Source: Amycolatopsis mongoliensis (GTDB lineage: Bacteria; Actinomycetota; Actinomycetes; Mycobacteriales; Pseudonocardiaceae). Taken from it: 64,000 nt of DNA. Shown here in pieces: positions 21,932 to 30,634 of this stretch. The position numbers and the translations under genes were made by a program. The stretch is from NCBI RefSeq assembly GCF_030285665.1, contig NZ_CP127295.1, positions 2,046,001-2,110,000 on the forward strand, given 5' to 3'. Under the pieces are notes generated by a model that was not told the DNA's origin, ran no database searches, and saw nothing but the letters and a program-made list of their open reading frames with translations. The first letter of the stretch is position 1. Each line of letters opens with the position of its first letter.

Positions 21932-21985
21932 GGCGTGATCATGACAGTCACCACCGACACTTTCCGGAGCTGACAGGATGGCCGG

Positions 21986-22675
21986 GTGGACACCGAGCAG
22001 GTCTGGAGCACGACCGTCGACCGGCTGCGGTCGCTGATCGACTCCGGGAAGCTGCCGCCGGGCTCCCGGCTGCCCGCCGAACGCGTCCTGTGCGAGGACC
22101 TCGGCATCAGCCGCGGCTCGCTGCGGCAGGCGCTGCGCGTGCTCGACTCCATCGGCTACGTCCGGATCCGCGCCGGCTCCGGCACCTACGTCCGCGAGCA
22201 GCAGGAACAGCCCCTGCGCACCTGGTTCACCGAGCACGACCAGCTCGTCGAGAAGCTCTTCGACCTGCGCGCGACCGTCGAACCGACCCTCGCCGAACGG
22301 CTCGCGCGGCAGGCGACCGCGAAGACCGTCAGCCGGCTCGAGGACAACGTCGCCGAGATGGCGCAGGCCGCGGAGGACGGCGACATGCTGCACGTCATCG
22401 CCGCCGACGCCGAGTTCCACCGGGTGATCGCGCAGAACGCCGGCAACGACGACGTCGCCGGGCTGCTGCGGTCCGTGCTCGCCCTGGTCGGCGAGGAACG
22501 GCGGGCGGCGCTGCGGCTGCCCGGCCAGATCCGCAAGGCCGTCGACGACCACCGCGCCATCCTCGACGCCATCCGCCGGTCCGACCCGGCCGCGGCCCGC
22601 GAGCTGACCCTCAAGCACCTGGTCGACGCCAAGACCTACGCGCACGACTTCGCCGCGCACCCCGAAGAGCGCTAG
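21986..22675 (+). CDS. FadR-subfamily GntR transcriptional regulator
   Basis: 229 residues from a GTG. N-terminal winged helix (VDRLRSLIDSGKLPPGSRLPAERVLCEDLGISRGSLRQALRVLD) and a C-terminal FCD effector domain with the expected metal ligands (LFDLRATVEP, AEFHRVIAQNAGN, DDHRAILDAI). It ends 36 bases before a methyltransferase gene, and an 18-bp palindrome lies in that gap, suggesting that it controls the methyltransferase. The effector is unknown. Confidence 0.87.
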   Translation: MDTEQVWSTTVDRLRSLIDSGKLPPGSRLPAERVLCEDLGISRGSLRQALRVLDSIGYVRIRAGSGTYVREQQEQPLRTWFTEHDQLVEKLFDLRATVEPTLAERLARQATAKTVSRLEDNVAEMAQAAEDGDMLHVIAADAEFHRVIAQNAGNDDVAGLLRSVLALVGEERRAALRLPGQIRKAVDDHRAILDAIRRSDPAAARELTLKHLVDAKTYAHDFAAHPEER

Positions 22676-22678
22676 ACT

Positions 22679-22696
22679 TTTCACAACATTGTGAAA
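22679..22696. promoter_or_regulatory. 18-bp palindrome before the methyltransferase gene
   Basis: TTTCACAA-CA-TTGTGAAA, a perfect 8-bp dyad with a 2-bp centre, 16 bases upstream of the ATG at 22712. Its AT-rich sequence stands out from the surrounding DNA. Candidate operator for the GntR protein encoded immediately upstream. A GTG at 22691 that would extend the methyltransferase lies inside the dyad and is unlikely to be the start. Confidence 0.6.
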
Positions 22697-22711
22697 CTTT
22701 TGGGGGTCGTG

Positions 22712-23524
22712 ATGGAGAAGGTGCACTTCACCGAAGAAAAGGCCACCATGCTGGCCACCCTGTACGGCCGCGCGCTCGACAGCCGCGAAGCCGACCCGGT
22801 GCTCGGCGACCACGCCGCCGACGAAGCCGTCCGGCAGATCGACTACGACTTCGCCAAGCTGGGGATCACCCGCGACAGCGCCGTGAGCGTCGTCCTGCGC
22901 GCGAAGCCGATCGACGAGTGGGCGGCCGACTACCTGCGGCAGCACCCCGACGCCCTCGTGCTGCACCTCGGCTGCGGCATGGACACGCGCTTCCAGCGCC
23001 TCGCGCCGCCGGAGACCGTCCACTGGTACGACGTCGACTACCCCGAGGTCGTCGAGCTGCGCGAGAAGCTCTACGCACCCGCGCCGAACCACACGAACAT
23101 CGGCACGTCGGTGACCGACTTCGGATGGCTCGACCAGGTGCCCTCGGACCGCCCGGCGCTGATCGTCGCCGAAGGCCTGACCATGTACCTGACCCCGGAG
23201 GACGGCACCGAGCTCATCCGCCGGCTGGTCGCGAAGTTCCCGTCGGGCGAACTGATCTGCGACGTCTTCAGCAAGCTGGGCATCAAGGCCCAGAAGCTCA
23301 ACACCCCGGTCCGGCGCGCGAAGGCGACGCTGCGCTGGGGCATCGACGACCCGCACGAGCTGGAGCGCTACGGCCTCGACCTGATGTCCTCTTTGGACGC
23401 CTCGCACTGGTCCACTCCGGACGTCATGGCGCGGCTGCGGCCGTTCACGCGGTTCCAGCTGCGGATGCTCAAGTACTTCCCGGCGCTGGCCCGGATGGCG
23501 AACATCGTGCGGTACCGCTTCTAG
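22712..23524 (+). CDS. Class I SAM-dependent methyltransferase (LCM/TcmP-like)
   Basis: 270 residues. SAM-binding motif I is LVLHLGCGMDTRFQRL, followed by VHWYDVDYPEVVELR, the arrangement of the leucine carboxyl methyltransferase / TcmP family; RADPVLGDHAADEAV at the N-terminus is also typical of it. LIVAEGLTMYLTPEDG is motif IV. Such enzymes O-methylate carboxylates or hydroxyls of small molecules; the substrate is unknown. Start at the ATG with GGGGG 7 bases upstream. The stop overlaps that of the convergent FBP-domain gene by 4 bp. Confidence 0.82.
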   Translation: MEKVHFTEEKATMLATLYGRALDSREADPVLGDHAADEAVRQIDYDFAKLGITRDSAVSVVLRAKPIDEWAADYLRQHPDALVLHLGCGMDTRFQRLAPPETVHWYDVDYPEVVELREKLYAPAPNHTNIGTSVTDFGWLDQVPSDRPALIVAEGLTMYLTPEDGTELIRRLVAKFPSGELICDVFSKLGIKAQKLNTPVRRAKATLRWGIDDPHELERYGLDLMSSLDASHWSTPDVMARLRPFTRFQLRMLKYFPALARMANIVRYRF

Positions 23525-24018
23525 CGCGACTCCAGCACCCGCGCCACGAACTTGTGCAGCTTCTCCTCCATCCGCGCGAGGCGTTCGGCCAAGGTGAGCG
23601 TCTCGTGCGGCTGGGGCACGTCGGACTTCAGCTCGCCGCGGACGTACTGGCAGCAGGCCAGGTTCCCGCAGGCGTAGATGCCCAGGGTGTTGCCGTCCCG
23701 GCCGGGCTTCCCGGCGCGCTTGCCCGAGAACAGCGTGATGTCGGCGAGCCCGTGGGTGGTGGTGCAGAAGCCGCAGATGTTGCTGCGCAGGCGGGACTTC
23801 GGGGCCGGCGCGGCCCGCAGCGCGAGCCCGACCACCTCACCGGCGTACGGCAGCACGAGGTAGGCGCGCCCCGGCGCCTTCGGGTCGCGCCAGCCGAGGA
23901 ACTCCCGCCGCTCCCACGGGATTTCTCCGGGCCGGGCGGGCAGTGTCACGCCCTTGGCCTCGCCGCGGGTGCAGTTGACGAACGAGGCCCGGATCTCCTC
24001 CTGGCCGAGTGGCTCCAT
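23521..24018 (-). CDS. FBP-domain (elongation factor G-binding, treble-clef zinc finger) protein
   Basis: 165 residues. The C-terminal part carries a four-Cys zinc site: CGFC near 83-86 and CGNLAC/C near 117-122, with the flanking pattern LRSNICGFCTTTH and GIYACGNLACCQYVRG typical of the FusB/FusC-type FBP domain. FusB proteins bind EF-G on the ribosome and give fusidic-acid resistance in staphylococci. Actinobacterial FBP proteins are common and mostly uncharacterised, so a ribosome-linked role is inference. Confidence 0.8.
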   Translation of the reverse strand: MEPLGQEEIRASFVNCTRGEAKGVTLPARPGEIPWERREFLGWRDPKAPGRAYLVLPYAGEVVGLALRAAPAPKSRLRSNICGFCTTTHGLADITLFSGKRAGKPGRDGNTLGIYACGNLACCQYVRGELKSDVPQPHETLTLAERLARMEEKLHKFVARVLESR

Positions 24019-24082
24019 GATCCGCACGGTAACCAGCGGCCACCGGCGGTGGCCACGCATTTTCGGCCGTACGATCAACGCC

Positions 24083-25582
24083 GTGCGCAAGATCGCCGCA
24101 GGCAACTTCCGGGTGGTGTTGCGCACGAGCCTGGGCTTCGCCGGGCTCGGCCTCGGCTCCAGCGTCGCCGGCTCCGGGGTCGTCGCGCTGCTCCTGCTGC
24201 TGCAGGGCCTGCCGGGTGACGTCGGGGACCGCGGGTGGATCCTCGGGCTGACCGCCGCCGGGATCGTCGCCGCCTCGCTGCTCGTCGGGACACTGTGGAC
24301 GGCGTGGCTGCAGCGCCGCACCGCGATCTGGTTCGTGCTCGGCCGCCCGCCGTCGGAAAGCGAAGCGAAACGCGCGCTGCGGCTGCCCGTCGACATGGCC
24401 GTGGTCAGCGGGACGCTCTGGCTGATCGGCACCGCGGTCCTGAGCGTGCTGGCCGGCGTGCTCGGCTCGGGCGAAGACGCGGTCGGCATGGCGACGGTGA
24501 TCGGGCTCGGTGGCCTCACCACCGTGGGCCTCACCTACCTCGCCGCCGAGTGGGTGGCGCGGCCGGTGATGACGATCGCGCTGGAGATCCTCCCGCCGCG
24601 CGGGTCGCTGCCGGTCACCGTGCTCACCCGGCTCGTCGTCACCTGGGCGCTGGCCAGCGGCGTCCCGTTCGTCGGCGTCCTGCTCGTCGCCACGCCGCCG
24701 GACCTCGGTTCGGGCAACCACACCGCCAGCCTGATCATGCTGTCGGTGATCGGGCTCGGTGTCGGCGCGATCGGCACCGCCCTGCTGGCCAGGGCCGTCG
24801 CGGCGCCGCTGCACCGGCTGCGCGTCGCTCTCGACCGGATCGCGCGCGGCGACAACGACGTCACGGTCGACGTCGACGACTCCAGCGAGATCGGCCTGCT
24901 CCAGACGTCGATCAACCAGCTGGCCGCGGGCCTGCGCGAGCAGGCACGGATGCGGGACCTCTTCGGCAGGCACGTCGGCGCCGACGTCGCCCGGCACGCG
25001 CTGGAGTACGGCGCGTCGCTCTCCGGCGACGTCCGCGAGGTCACGGCGTTGTTCGTCGACGTCGTCGACTCGACCGCACTCGCCTACCACACGCCGCCGG
25101 AGGAGCTCGTCGAGAAGCTGAACCGGCTGTTCGCCGCGGTCGTCTCCGCGGTCGGCGCGCGCGGCGGGCTGGTCAACAAGTTCCAGGGCGACGCCGCGTT
25201 GTGCATCTTCGGCGCCCCGACGCGGCTCGCGGACGCGCCGACGGCCGCGCTGGCCGCCGCCCGCGCGATCCGGGACACGGTGTGCGCGAACGGCGAGCTC
25301 GACCTCGGCATCGGCGTCTCGAGCGGCCCGGTGTTCGCCGGGCAGCTCGGCACCAGCAGCCGGCTCGAGTACACCGTGATCGGCGACGCCGTCAACGAGG
25401 CCGCGCGGCTGACCGAGCTGGCCAAGACGGTGCCGTCACGGATCCTCGCCAGCGACGCCGTCGTCTCGGCCGCGCTGCCGAGCGAAGGCGCGTACTGGGA
25501 GAAGCACGGCGAGGTGGAGCTGCGCGGTCGCCAGGAGCCGACGCCGACCTGGACAGCCGGCCCGGAACCTCAGGACAGCTGA
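24083..25582 (+). CDS. Membrane-bound class III adenylate cyclase with HAMP domain
   Basis: 499 residues from a GTG. Six hydrophobic segments occupy about residues 10-250, a HAMP linker follows (LLARAVAAPLHRLRVALDRIARGDND), then the catalytic domain. Metal-binding Asp residues are in FVDVVDST and FQGDAALC; the Lys of NKFQGD and the Thr/Asp of YTVIGD fit ATP specificity; transition-state Asn/Arg are in AVNEAARL. Architecture matches mycobacterial Rv1318c-Rv1320c/Rv3645 cyclases. Makes cAMP, probably in response to a membrane or lipid signal. The last 13 bases overlap the convergent KAS III gene. Confidence 0.88.
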   Translation: MRKIAAGNFRVVLRTSLGFAGLGLGSSVAGSGVVALLLLLQGLPGDVGDRGWILGLTAAGIVAASLLVGTLWTAWLQRRTAIWFVLGRPPSESEAKRALRLPVDMAVVSGTLWLIGTAVLSVLAGVLGSGEDAVGMATVIGLGGLTTVGLTYLAAEWVARPVMTIALEILPPRGSLPVTVLTRLVVTWALASGVPFVGVLLVATPPDLGSGNHTASLIMLSVIGLGVGAIGTALLARAVAAPLHRLRVALDRIARGDNDVTVDVDDSSEIGLLQTSINQLAAGLREQARMRDLFGRHVGADVARHALEYGASLSGDVREVTALFVDVVDSTALAYHTPPEELVEKLNRLFAAVVSAVGARGGLVNKFQGDAALCIFGAPTRLADAPTAALAAARAIRDTVCANGELDLGIGVSSGPVFAGQLGTSSRLEYTVIGDAVNEAARLTELAKTVPSRILASDAVVSAALPSEGAYWEKHGEVELRGRQEPTPTWTAGPEPQDS

Positions 25583-26559
25583 CCCAGCTCCGGCCAGCGC
25601 AGCACCGTCGAGCCCCAGGTCAGGCCCGCACCGAACGCGCTGAGCAGCACGCGGTGCCCGGCGACGAGGGTGCCGTCGGCCCGGGCGTCGGCCAGGGCGA
25701 GCGGGATGGACGCGGCACTGGTGTTGCCGACGCGGTCGATGTTGGCGACGACGGCGTCGGCCGGCATGCCGAGCTGCTTCGCCGTCGCCTGGAGGATCCG
25801 GATGTTCGCCTGGTGCCCGACGAAGCGGTCGACGTCGCCGACCATCCAGCCCGCGCGCTCCAGCACGGTCCGCGACGACTCCGCCATCCGCGCGCAGGCG
25901 TGCCGGAACACCGCGGTGCCCTGCATCGCGAGGAAGCGGTCGCTCGGCTGGTCGGACAGCCGCCGCCGCGCGCCGCCGGCTTCGACCCACAGCAGGTCGG
26001 CGAGCTCGCCCTCGCTGTGCAGGTCGAACGGCCCGAACGCGCCGGGTTCGTCGGGCTCGCCCGCTCGCAGCAGGACCGCGCCCGCACCGTCGCCGAAGAT
26101 CGGGACGGTCGTGCGGTCTTCGGGGTCGATGAGCGTGGTGAAGGTGTCGGCGCCGATCACGAGCACGCGCTCGGCCAGGCCGCCCGCGATGAACCCGGCG
26201 CCCGTGGCCAGCGCGTAGACGAACCCGCTGCAGACGGCGTTGACGTCGAAGGCCGCGGCGGTGCCCAGCCCGAGCCGGGCGGCGACCTGCGGCGCGCTGG
26301 CCGGGCAGGGCTGGTCGGGGGTCGACGTGGCGAGCACGACGACGTCGGCGGAGCCGCCCGCCAGGGCTTCGCGGCCCGCCCCGACCGCGAGGTCCACAGT
26401 GGACTCGTCGGGCCCCGCGACGCGGCGCTCGCGGATGCCGGTGCGGGTCCGGATCCACTCGTCCGAGGTGTCGAGCCGGGCGGCGATCTCGTGGTTTCCC
26501 AGGACTGTCGTCGGCAGCCACGAACCGATTCCGGTCAGCACGGCGGCAGGTGCGGGCAC
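25570..26559 (-). CDS. 3-oxoacyl-ACP synthase III (KAS III) family protein
   Basis: 329 residues. Thiolase fold with the Cys-His-Asn triad of KAS III: NAVCSGF (Cys110), GHQANIRI (His near 247) and NIDRVGNTSAAS (Asn near 277). It would condense acyl-CoA with malonyl-ACP. The housekeeping fabH is usually in a fab cluster; this gene stands alone, so it may serve a specialised lipid or starter unit. No other biosynthetic genes flank it. A long 5' intergenic region separates it from the Lrp gene. Confidence 0.87.
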   Translation of the reverse strand: MPAPAAVLTGIGSWLPTTVLGNHEIAARLDTSDEWIRTRTGIRERRVAGPDESTVDLAVGAGREALAGGSADVVVLATSTPDQPCPASAPQVAARLGLGTAAAFDVNAVCSGFVYALATGAGFIAGGLAERVLVIGADTFTTLIDPEDRTTVPIFGDGAGAVLLRAGEPDEPGAFGPFDLHSEGELADLLWVEAGGARRRLSDQPSDRFLAMQGTAVFRHACARMAESSRTVLERAGWMVGDVDRFVGHQANIRILQATAKQLGMPADAVVANIDRVGNTSAASIPLALADARADGTLVAGHRVLLSAFGAGLTWGSTVLRWPELGQLS

Positions 26560-26772
26560 GGGAAAGCCTCCCCACGCCGGCGGGTTGGCGGGCAGACCGG
26601 CTGGTCTTCCACTTGTATGGGCTACCCCCTGGTAGACCGGCGAGTTGTGTTCCAGGTCACGGAAAAAGTTGTTTCACTTTCCCGGCGGACGGAGTAGTGA
26701 GCGACGTCACGCAAGAGTGAGCGCGCAGCGAACGCCGGGCGAATCGTCGGGGGTCCCGGCTAGCCTGCTGGA

Positions 26773-27246
26773 GTGCAGACTCCCGACCTCGACCAGCTGG
26801 ACACCGCCATCCTCGCCTGCCTCCAGGAGGACGCCCGCACCATCGCCGAGACGATCGGCGCGAAGGTCGGCCTCTCGGCCGCGGCGGTGCAACGGCGGAT
26901 CAAGCGGCTGCGCGAAGCGGGGGTCATCGAGCGCGAGGTCGCGGTGCTCTCCCCGGAGGCGCTCGGACTGAGCATGACGTTCGTGGTCATGGTCGAGATG
27001 GAGCGGGAGAACCTGGCGGTCCTGGACGCGTTCCGCCGCCAGATCCTCGCCGACGACTGCGTCCAGCAGTGCTACTACGTCACCGGCAACGCGGACTTCG
27101 TGCTGGTCGTGACGTGCCCGGACATGGCGGGCTTCGAGGCGTTCACCCGGCGGATGTTCTTCGACAACCCGAACGTCCGGCACTTCACGACGAGCGTCGC
27201 CATGGACCGGGTGAAGGTCGGGCTCACCCTGCCGCTCGGGCCGTAG
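26773..27246 (+). CDS. Lrp/AsnC family transcriptional regulator
   Basis: 157 residues from a GTG. N-terminal HTH (LDTAILACLQEDARTIAETIGAKVGLSAAAVQRRIKRLREAGVI) and a C-terminal RAM/AsnC domain (FVVMVEMERE ... CVQQCYYVTGNADFVLVVTCPDM). Feast-famine regulators of this type sense amino acids. Transcribed divergently from the KAS III gene across 213 bp. Its last 23 bases overlap the convergent FAD monooxygenase gene. Confidence 0.9.
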   Translation: MQTPDLDQLDTAILACLQEDARTIAETIGAKVGLSAAAVQRRIKRLREAGVIEREVAVLSPEALGLSMTFVVMVEMERENLAVLDAFRRQILADDCVQQCYYVTGNADFVLVVTCPDMAGFEAFTRRMFFDNPNVRHFTTSVAMDRVKVGLTLPLGP

Positions 27247-28303
27247 GCGGGGTCCAGGACCACAGCTTCTCCGTCTGCTTCCGGATCACCGCCGCGGGCG
27301 CGCGCATGCCCAGGCGGTTGAGCGCATACCCGAGCCGTGACGTCGTCAGGGCCATCGCGCCCTTCCGGCGGGCCATCCGCGCGATGCCGCGGGTCCGGGC
27401 GAGCCGCGCCCGGTCGTAGCCCTCGAGGCCGACCGCCGCGAGCGTCACCGCGTCCTCGATCGCCTGGCACGCGCCCTGGCCCAGGTCGGGCGCCATCGCG
27501 TGCGCGGCGTCGCCGAGCAGCGCCACCCGGCCGCGGACGTAGGCCGGGAGCGGCGGCAGGTCCGTGACGTCGTTGTGCAGCACCTTCGGCGTCGCGTCGA
27601 GGAGCGGCTCGACGTGCCAGCCGCGCACCCGGCGCCGGACCTCGGCCAGGTCGTCGGCGTAGCGGACGCCCGGACGGCGTTCGTGCACCGCGAGCGCCCA
27701 GTACACCCGCTCGCCGCCGATCGGGTGGGCCAGGAAGTACGCGCCGCGGCCGAAGGTGAACGTGCCGGCCTCCTCGACACCGGGTTCGGTGACCCCACGC
27801 CAGACCGTGCAGCGGAACCGGGGCGTGATGCCGGGCCACAGCGCTTCCCGGACCGCGCTGTGGATGCCGTCCGCACCCACCACCAAATCGGCTGTCACCC
27901 GACCGGCGTCGTGGACGACTTCGCCGTCCTCGGTCACCGAATGCACCGCGCAGCCGGTCCGGACCACCCCGTCCGGCAGCTCGGCGGCGAGCAGGCGGTG
28001 CAGGTCCGCGCGGTGGAAGCACGACAACGGCGTGTCGTGCGCGGGGTCGAAGCGCCGCAGCCGCTCCCCCGAGGGCACGCACAGGTTGTAGGCCGCCTGG
28101 GACGGCGTCGCCGCGGCCCGCACCTTCTCCCCGATGCCCAGCGAGTCGAGCGCACGCAGGGCGTTCGGCGCGATCGACAGCCCGGCGCCGACCTCGCCGA
28201 GCTCGGGAGCGCGTTCGAGCACCTCGACGTCCCAGCCCGCCCGGATCAGGGCGAGCGCCGCCGTGACGCCGCCGATGCCGGCGCCTGCCACCACTGCCTT
28301 CAT
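27224..28303 (-). CDS. FAD-dependent monooxygenase
   Basis: 359 residues, PHBH-like class A flavoprotein: GAGIGG at 7-12 with ELGEVGAGLSI, DLVVGADGIHSAVR, and GDAAHAMAPDLGQGACQAIED. Hydroxylates small aromatic or antibiotic-type substrates with NAD(P)H. Start overlaps the stop of the MarR-type gene (ATGA). Together with that regulator and the divergent MFS pump it looks like a detoxification cassette; substrate unknown. Confidence 0.87.
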   Translation of the reverse strand: MKAVVAGAGIGGVTAALALIRAGWDVEVLERAPELGEVGAGLSIAPNALRALDSLGIGEKVRAAATPSQAAYNLCVPSGERLRRFDPAHDTPLSCFHRADLHRLLAAELPDGVVRTGCAVHSVTEDGEVVHDAGRVTADLVVGADGIHSAVREALWPGITPRFRCTVWRGVTEPGVEEAGTFTFGRGAYFLAHPIGGERVYWALAVHERRPGVRYADDLAEVRRRVRGWHVEPLLDATPKVLHNDVTDLPPLPAYVRGRVALLGDAAHAMAPDLGQGACQAIEDAVTLAAVGLEGYDRARLARTRGIARMARRKGAMALTTSRLGYALNRLGMRAPAAVIRKQTEKLWSWTPPTARAAG

Positions 28304-28728
28304 CGCGGTCCCTCCAGAGCCTCGGCCAACCACGCGAAGGTGTCCCGCGCGGCTTGGACCCGGGCGGCGCGCTCGTCGCCGGGTTCGAACAGCGCCAAGC
28401 CGTCGTCGGCGATGTCGACGAACGAGGCGAGCGTCGCGATGCGCTCCCGGACCACGCGCGGCCAGGCGTCGTCGTCGATGCGGAAGTAGGTGGTGCGGTC
28501 GCCCGGCACACGCTGCTTGCGGACCAGCCGCGACGCCGTCAGCAGGTTCGTGTTCGAGGTGAGCGACGCCCGGCTCGCGCCGATGGCCTCGGCGATCGCG
28601 GTCGCCGACTGCGCGGGCGGGTCGCAGACCATCAGCCAGCCGAGGATGCGGCCGGCGATCGGCGGGATGCCGTACTGCTCGGCGAAGAAGGCCGCGGCCC
28701 GTTCGGCCCAAGCTGTCGACTCGTCCAT
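28300..28728 (-). CDS. GbsR/MarR-type transcriptional regulator
   Basis: 142 residues from the ATG at 28728. Winged helix: GIPPIAGRILGWLMVCDPPAQSATAIAEAIGASRASLTSNTNLLTASRLV, typical of the GbsR branch, followed by a helical tail. An alternative ATG at 28746 would add six residues but would read through a perfect dyad (28729-28744). Coupled to the downstream monooxygenase gene by ATGA and divergent from an MFS transporter. Likely represses both directions until the substrate appears. Confidence 0.83.
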   Translation of the reverse strand: MDESTAWAERAAAFFAEQYGIPPIAGRILGWLMVCDPPAQSATAIAEAIGASRASLTSNTNLLTASRLVRKQRVPGDRTTYFRIDDDAWPRVVRERIATLASFVDIADDGLALFEPGDERAARVQAARDTFAWLAEALEGPR

Positions 28729-28744
28729 GCTAGTTGAGACTAGC
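28729..28744. promoter_or_regulatory. Dyad GCTAGT-N4-ACTAGC between marR-type and MFS genes
   Basis: Perfect 6-bp inverted repeat with spacer TGAG, immediately upstream of the regulator's ATG at 28728 and 40 bp before the MFS ATG. Its place in a short divergent promoter region makes it the best candidate operator for the regulator. Confidence 0.5.
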
Positions 28745-28784
28745 ATCTTCTGAAGGTCGGTAGGCTGGCCGTCTTGGGGGAACC

Positions 28785-29984
28785 ATGCTTCGACACCGGC
28801 GGATCTTCCTGGTCGCCACCCTGATCGACGCTCTCGGCAGCGGGCTGTGGGTGCCGTTCGCGCTGCTGTTCCTGGTGCACGGCCAGGACATGGGCCTGCT
28901 CGACGCGGGGACGTCGCCGAGCACCGGTGCGCTGCTGGCGCTCGTCACCGGCCCGGCGACCGGGGCCGCCATGGACCGGTTCGGGCCGCGGGCACTGCTC
29001 GTCGCCGGGAACCTCGTGCGGCTCCTGGCCTTCTGTGCGTACCCACTGGTCCACACCAGCTGGCAGGTGATCGTGGTTTCGGTGGTCGCCGGGTTCGGCG
29101 ACCGGCTGTTCTGGACGTGCAACGCGCCGATGGTGGCCCGGCTCACCTCGGGCAGCGGAACGGACCGCATGCTGGCGACGCAGACGGTGGGACGGTTCGC
29201 CGGCGCGGGGATCGGCGCGGCCGCGACCGCGGTGCTGCCGACGATCACGAGTCCGTGGGCGTTCCACCTGCTCGCGTACGTGAACGCGGCGAGCTTCGGG
29301 GTGGCAGCGGTGCTGATGGGGTTGCTGCCGCGGGCCGAAGCCCGCACGCACGCGCCGTCCGGGAGCTGGCGAACTGTGCTCGGGGATCGGCCCTTCACCG
29401 GGTTCTGCGTCACCCACACGGCTTTCACGCTCGCCAGCGCGAGCAAGTTCGCCGTGCTGCCCATCGTCGTGCGCGATTTCCTGCACGGTCCACAGTGGAT
29501 CGCCGGGACCGCGATCACGCTCGGCACCGTGGTCGTCGTGACCGCGCAGCGCCCGATCGTCTCCCTGCTCGCCGGGCGCAGCCGGACCGCGGGGCTGATC
29601 GGCGCCGCGACGCTGTTCTCTGTTTCCTTCGCCCTGCTGATCCCGTTGGAAATGGTCCCCCTGCACATTGCGACCGGGCTGATCCTCGTGACGAGCCTCG
29701 GTTTCTCCGTCGCGGAGGCGATGTTCGGCCCCACCGGCACCGCGACGGCCGCCGCGGCCGCGCCCGCCGGCGCCGAAGGCCGGGCCAGCTCGATCTTCCA
29801 GCTCTCCTGGGGCCTGCCCGTCGCGCTCGCCCCGGGCCTGCTGGCCGTCCTGCTCAGCGTGAGCACCGCGCTGACCTGGTCGGTACTGGCCCTGACCTGC
29901 ACGGCGGCGATCCCGGCACTGCTCGTGCTGCGGAAGAAGCTCCCCCAGGCCCTGCGCGAACCGTCACCGGCAGTCGCGGGTTGA
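28785..29984 (+). CDS. MFS transporter
   Basis: 399 residues with about twelve hydrophobic segments and short loops. The motif A-like loop between the second and third segments reads GAAMDRFGPRALLVAG. A central cytoplasmic loop (LPRAEARTHAPSGSW) divides the halves. Probably a drug or metabolite exporter. Divergent from the GbsR-type regulator and its monooxygenase, which suggests joint control. Confidence 0.85.
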   Translation: MLRHRRIFLVATLIDALGSGLWVPFALLFLVHGQDMGLLDAGTSPSTGALLALVTGPATGAAMDRFGPRALLVAGNLVRLLAFCAYPLVHTSWQVIVVSVVAGFGDRLFWTCNAPMVARLTSGSGTDRMLATQTVGRFAGAGIGAAATAVLPTITSPWAFHLLAYVNAASFGVAAVLMGLLPRAEARTHAPSGSWRTVLGDRPFTGFCVTHTAFTLASASKFAVLPIVVRDFLHGPQWIAGTAITLGTVVVVTAQRPIVSLLAGRSRTAGLIGAATLFSVSFALLIPLEMVPLHIATGLILVTSLGFSVAEAMFGPTGTATAAAAAPAGAEGRASSIFQLSWGLPVALAPGLLAVLLSVSTALTWSVLALTCTAAIPALLVLRKKLPQALREPSPAVAG

Positions 29985-30138
29985 ACGCAAGGGGTATGTG
30001 CCGGACGTTACACCACAATGGACGGATGCAACCGATCAAGTGAACGTGAGAGTTCCTCCGTCATGCCGCAAGGCCCTGGCCATCTCCTTGCCGAACAGTT
30101 CGCGCCGCGCGAACCGCCACCGGACTCCAGGAGGGGCC

Positions 30139-30543
30139 ATGCACACCGACGCCGTTCACCAGAGCCAGTTCGTGGTGCTGAACGAGAGCACCACGCCCGT
30201 CCTTTCCCGCCTCTCCTACCACGCCGACGAGCCGTTCGCGGTCACCGTCGCGTTCCGGACCGAGCGCGGCCGGTGGATCGAATGGACCTTCGCGCGTGAC
30301 CTCCTCGTGTCCGGCATCGACGAGCCGGCCGGCCTCGGTGACGTCCGGGTCCGCCCGGACCTGTCCGAGGACGAGGACTTCCTCACCCTGGAAATCGAGT
30401 CACCGGACGGCTATGCGTCGTTCGAGCTCGAGGTCGAGGACGTCCGGACGTTCCTCGATGCGTCCTACGAGCTGGTGCCGCTCGGCGAAGAGAGCGCGCA
30501 CTTCGACGTCGACGGGCTGATCGAGGAGATCAGCAACGTCTGA
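30139..30543 (+). CDS. SsgA/SsgB-family sporulation and cell-division regulator
   Basis: 134 residues. SALP-family pattern: LSYHADEPFAVTVAFRTERG, W(I)EWTFARDLLVSGI, GLGDVRVRPD, and the C-terminal FLDASYELVPLGEE. SsgB recruits FtsZ to sporulation septa in Streptomyces. Start at the ATG with AGGAGGGG 2-9 bases upstream; a longer frame lacks support. The acidic composition and length are normal for the family. Single gene flanked by a terminator shared with the convergent protease gene. Confidence 0.88.
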   Translation: MHTDAVHQSQFVVLNESTTPVLSRLSYHADEPFAVTVAFRTERGRWIEWTFARDLLVSGIDEPAGLGDVRVRPDLSEDEDFLTLEIESPDGYASFELEVEDVRTFLDASYELVPLGEESAHFDVDGLIEEISNV

Positions 30544-30575
30544 CCCCTGAACCTCCCATTCCCGCGGCGAGGACG

Positions 30576-30620
30576 AAGGGCGGGTTTCGAGTGCGCTGGA
30601 GGCACTCGAAACCCGCCCTT
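30576..30620. terminator. Bidirectional hairpin terminator
   Basis: Perfect 19-bp stem, AAGGGCGGGTTTCGAGTGC (30576-30594) and complement (30602-30620), 7-base loop, T-rich on one side. It lies between the convergent ssg and protease genes. Confidence 0.87.
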
Positions 30621-30634
30621 TCGCGTTGCCGGGA

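Noticed and set aside
22660-26559. Methyltransferase, adenylate cyclase and KAS III genes as a biosynthetic gene cluster
   Set aside because: The genes face in different directions, with no carrier protein, ketosynthase partner or tailoring genes; a KAS III alone is not a cluster.
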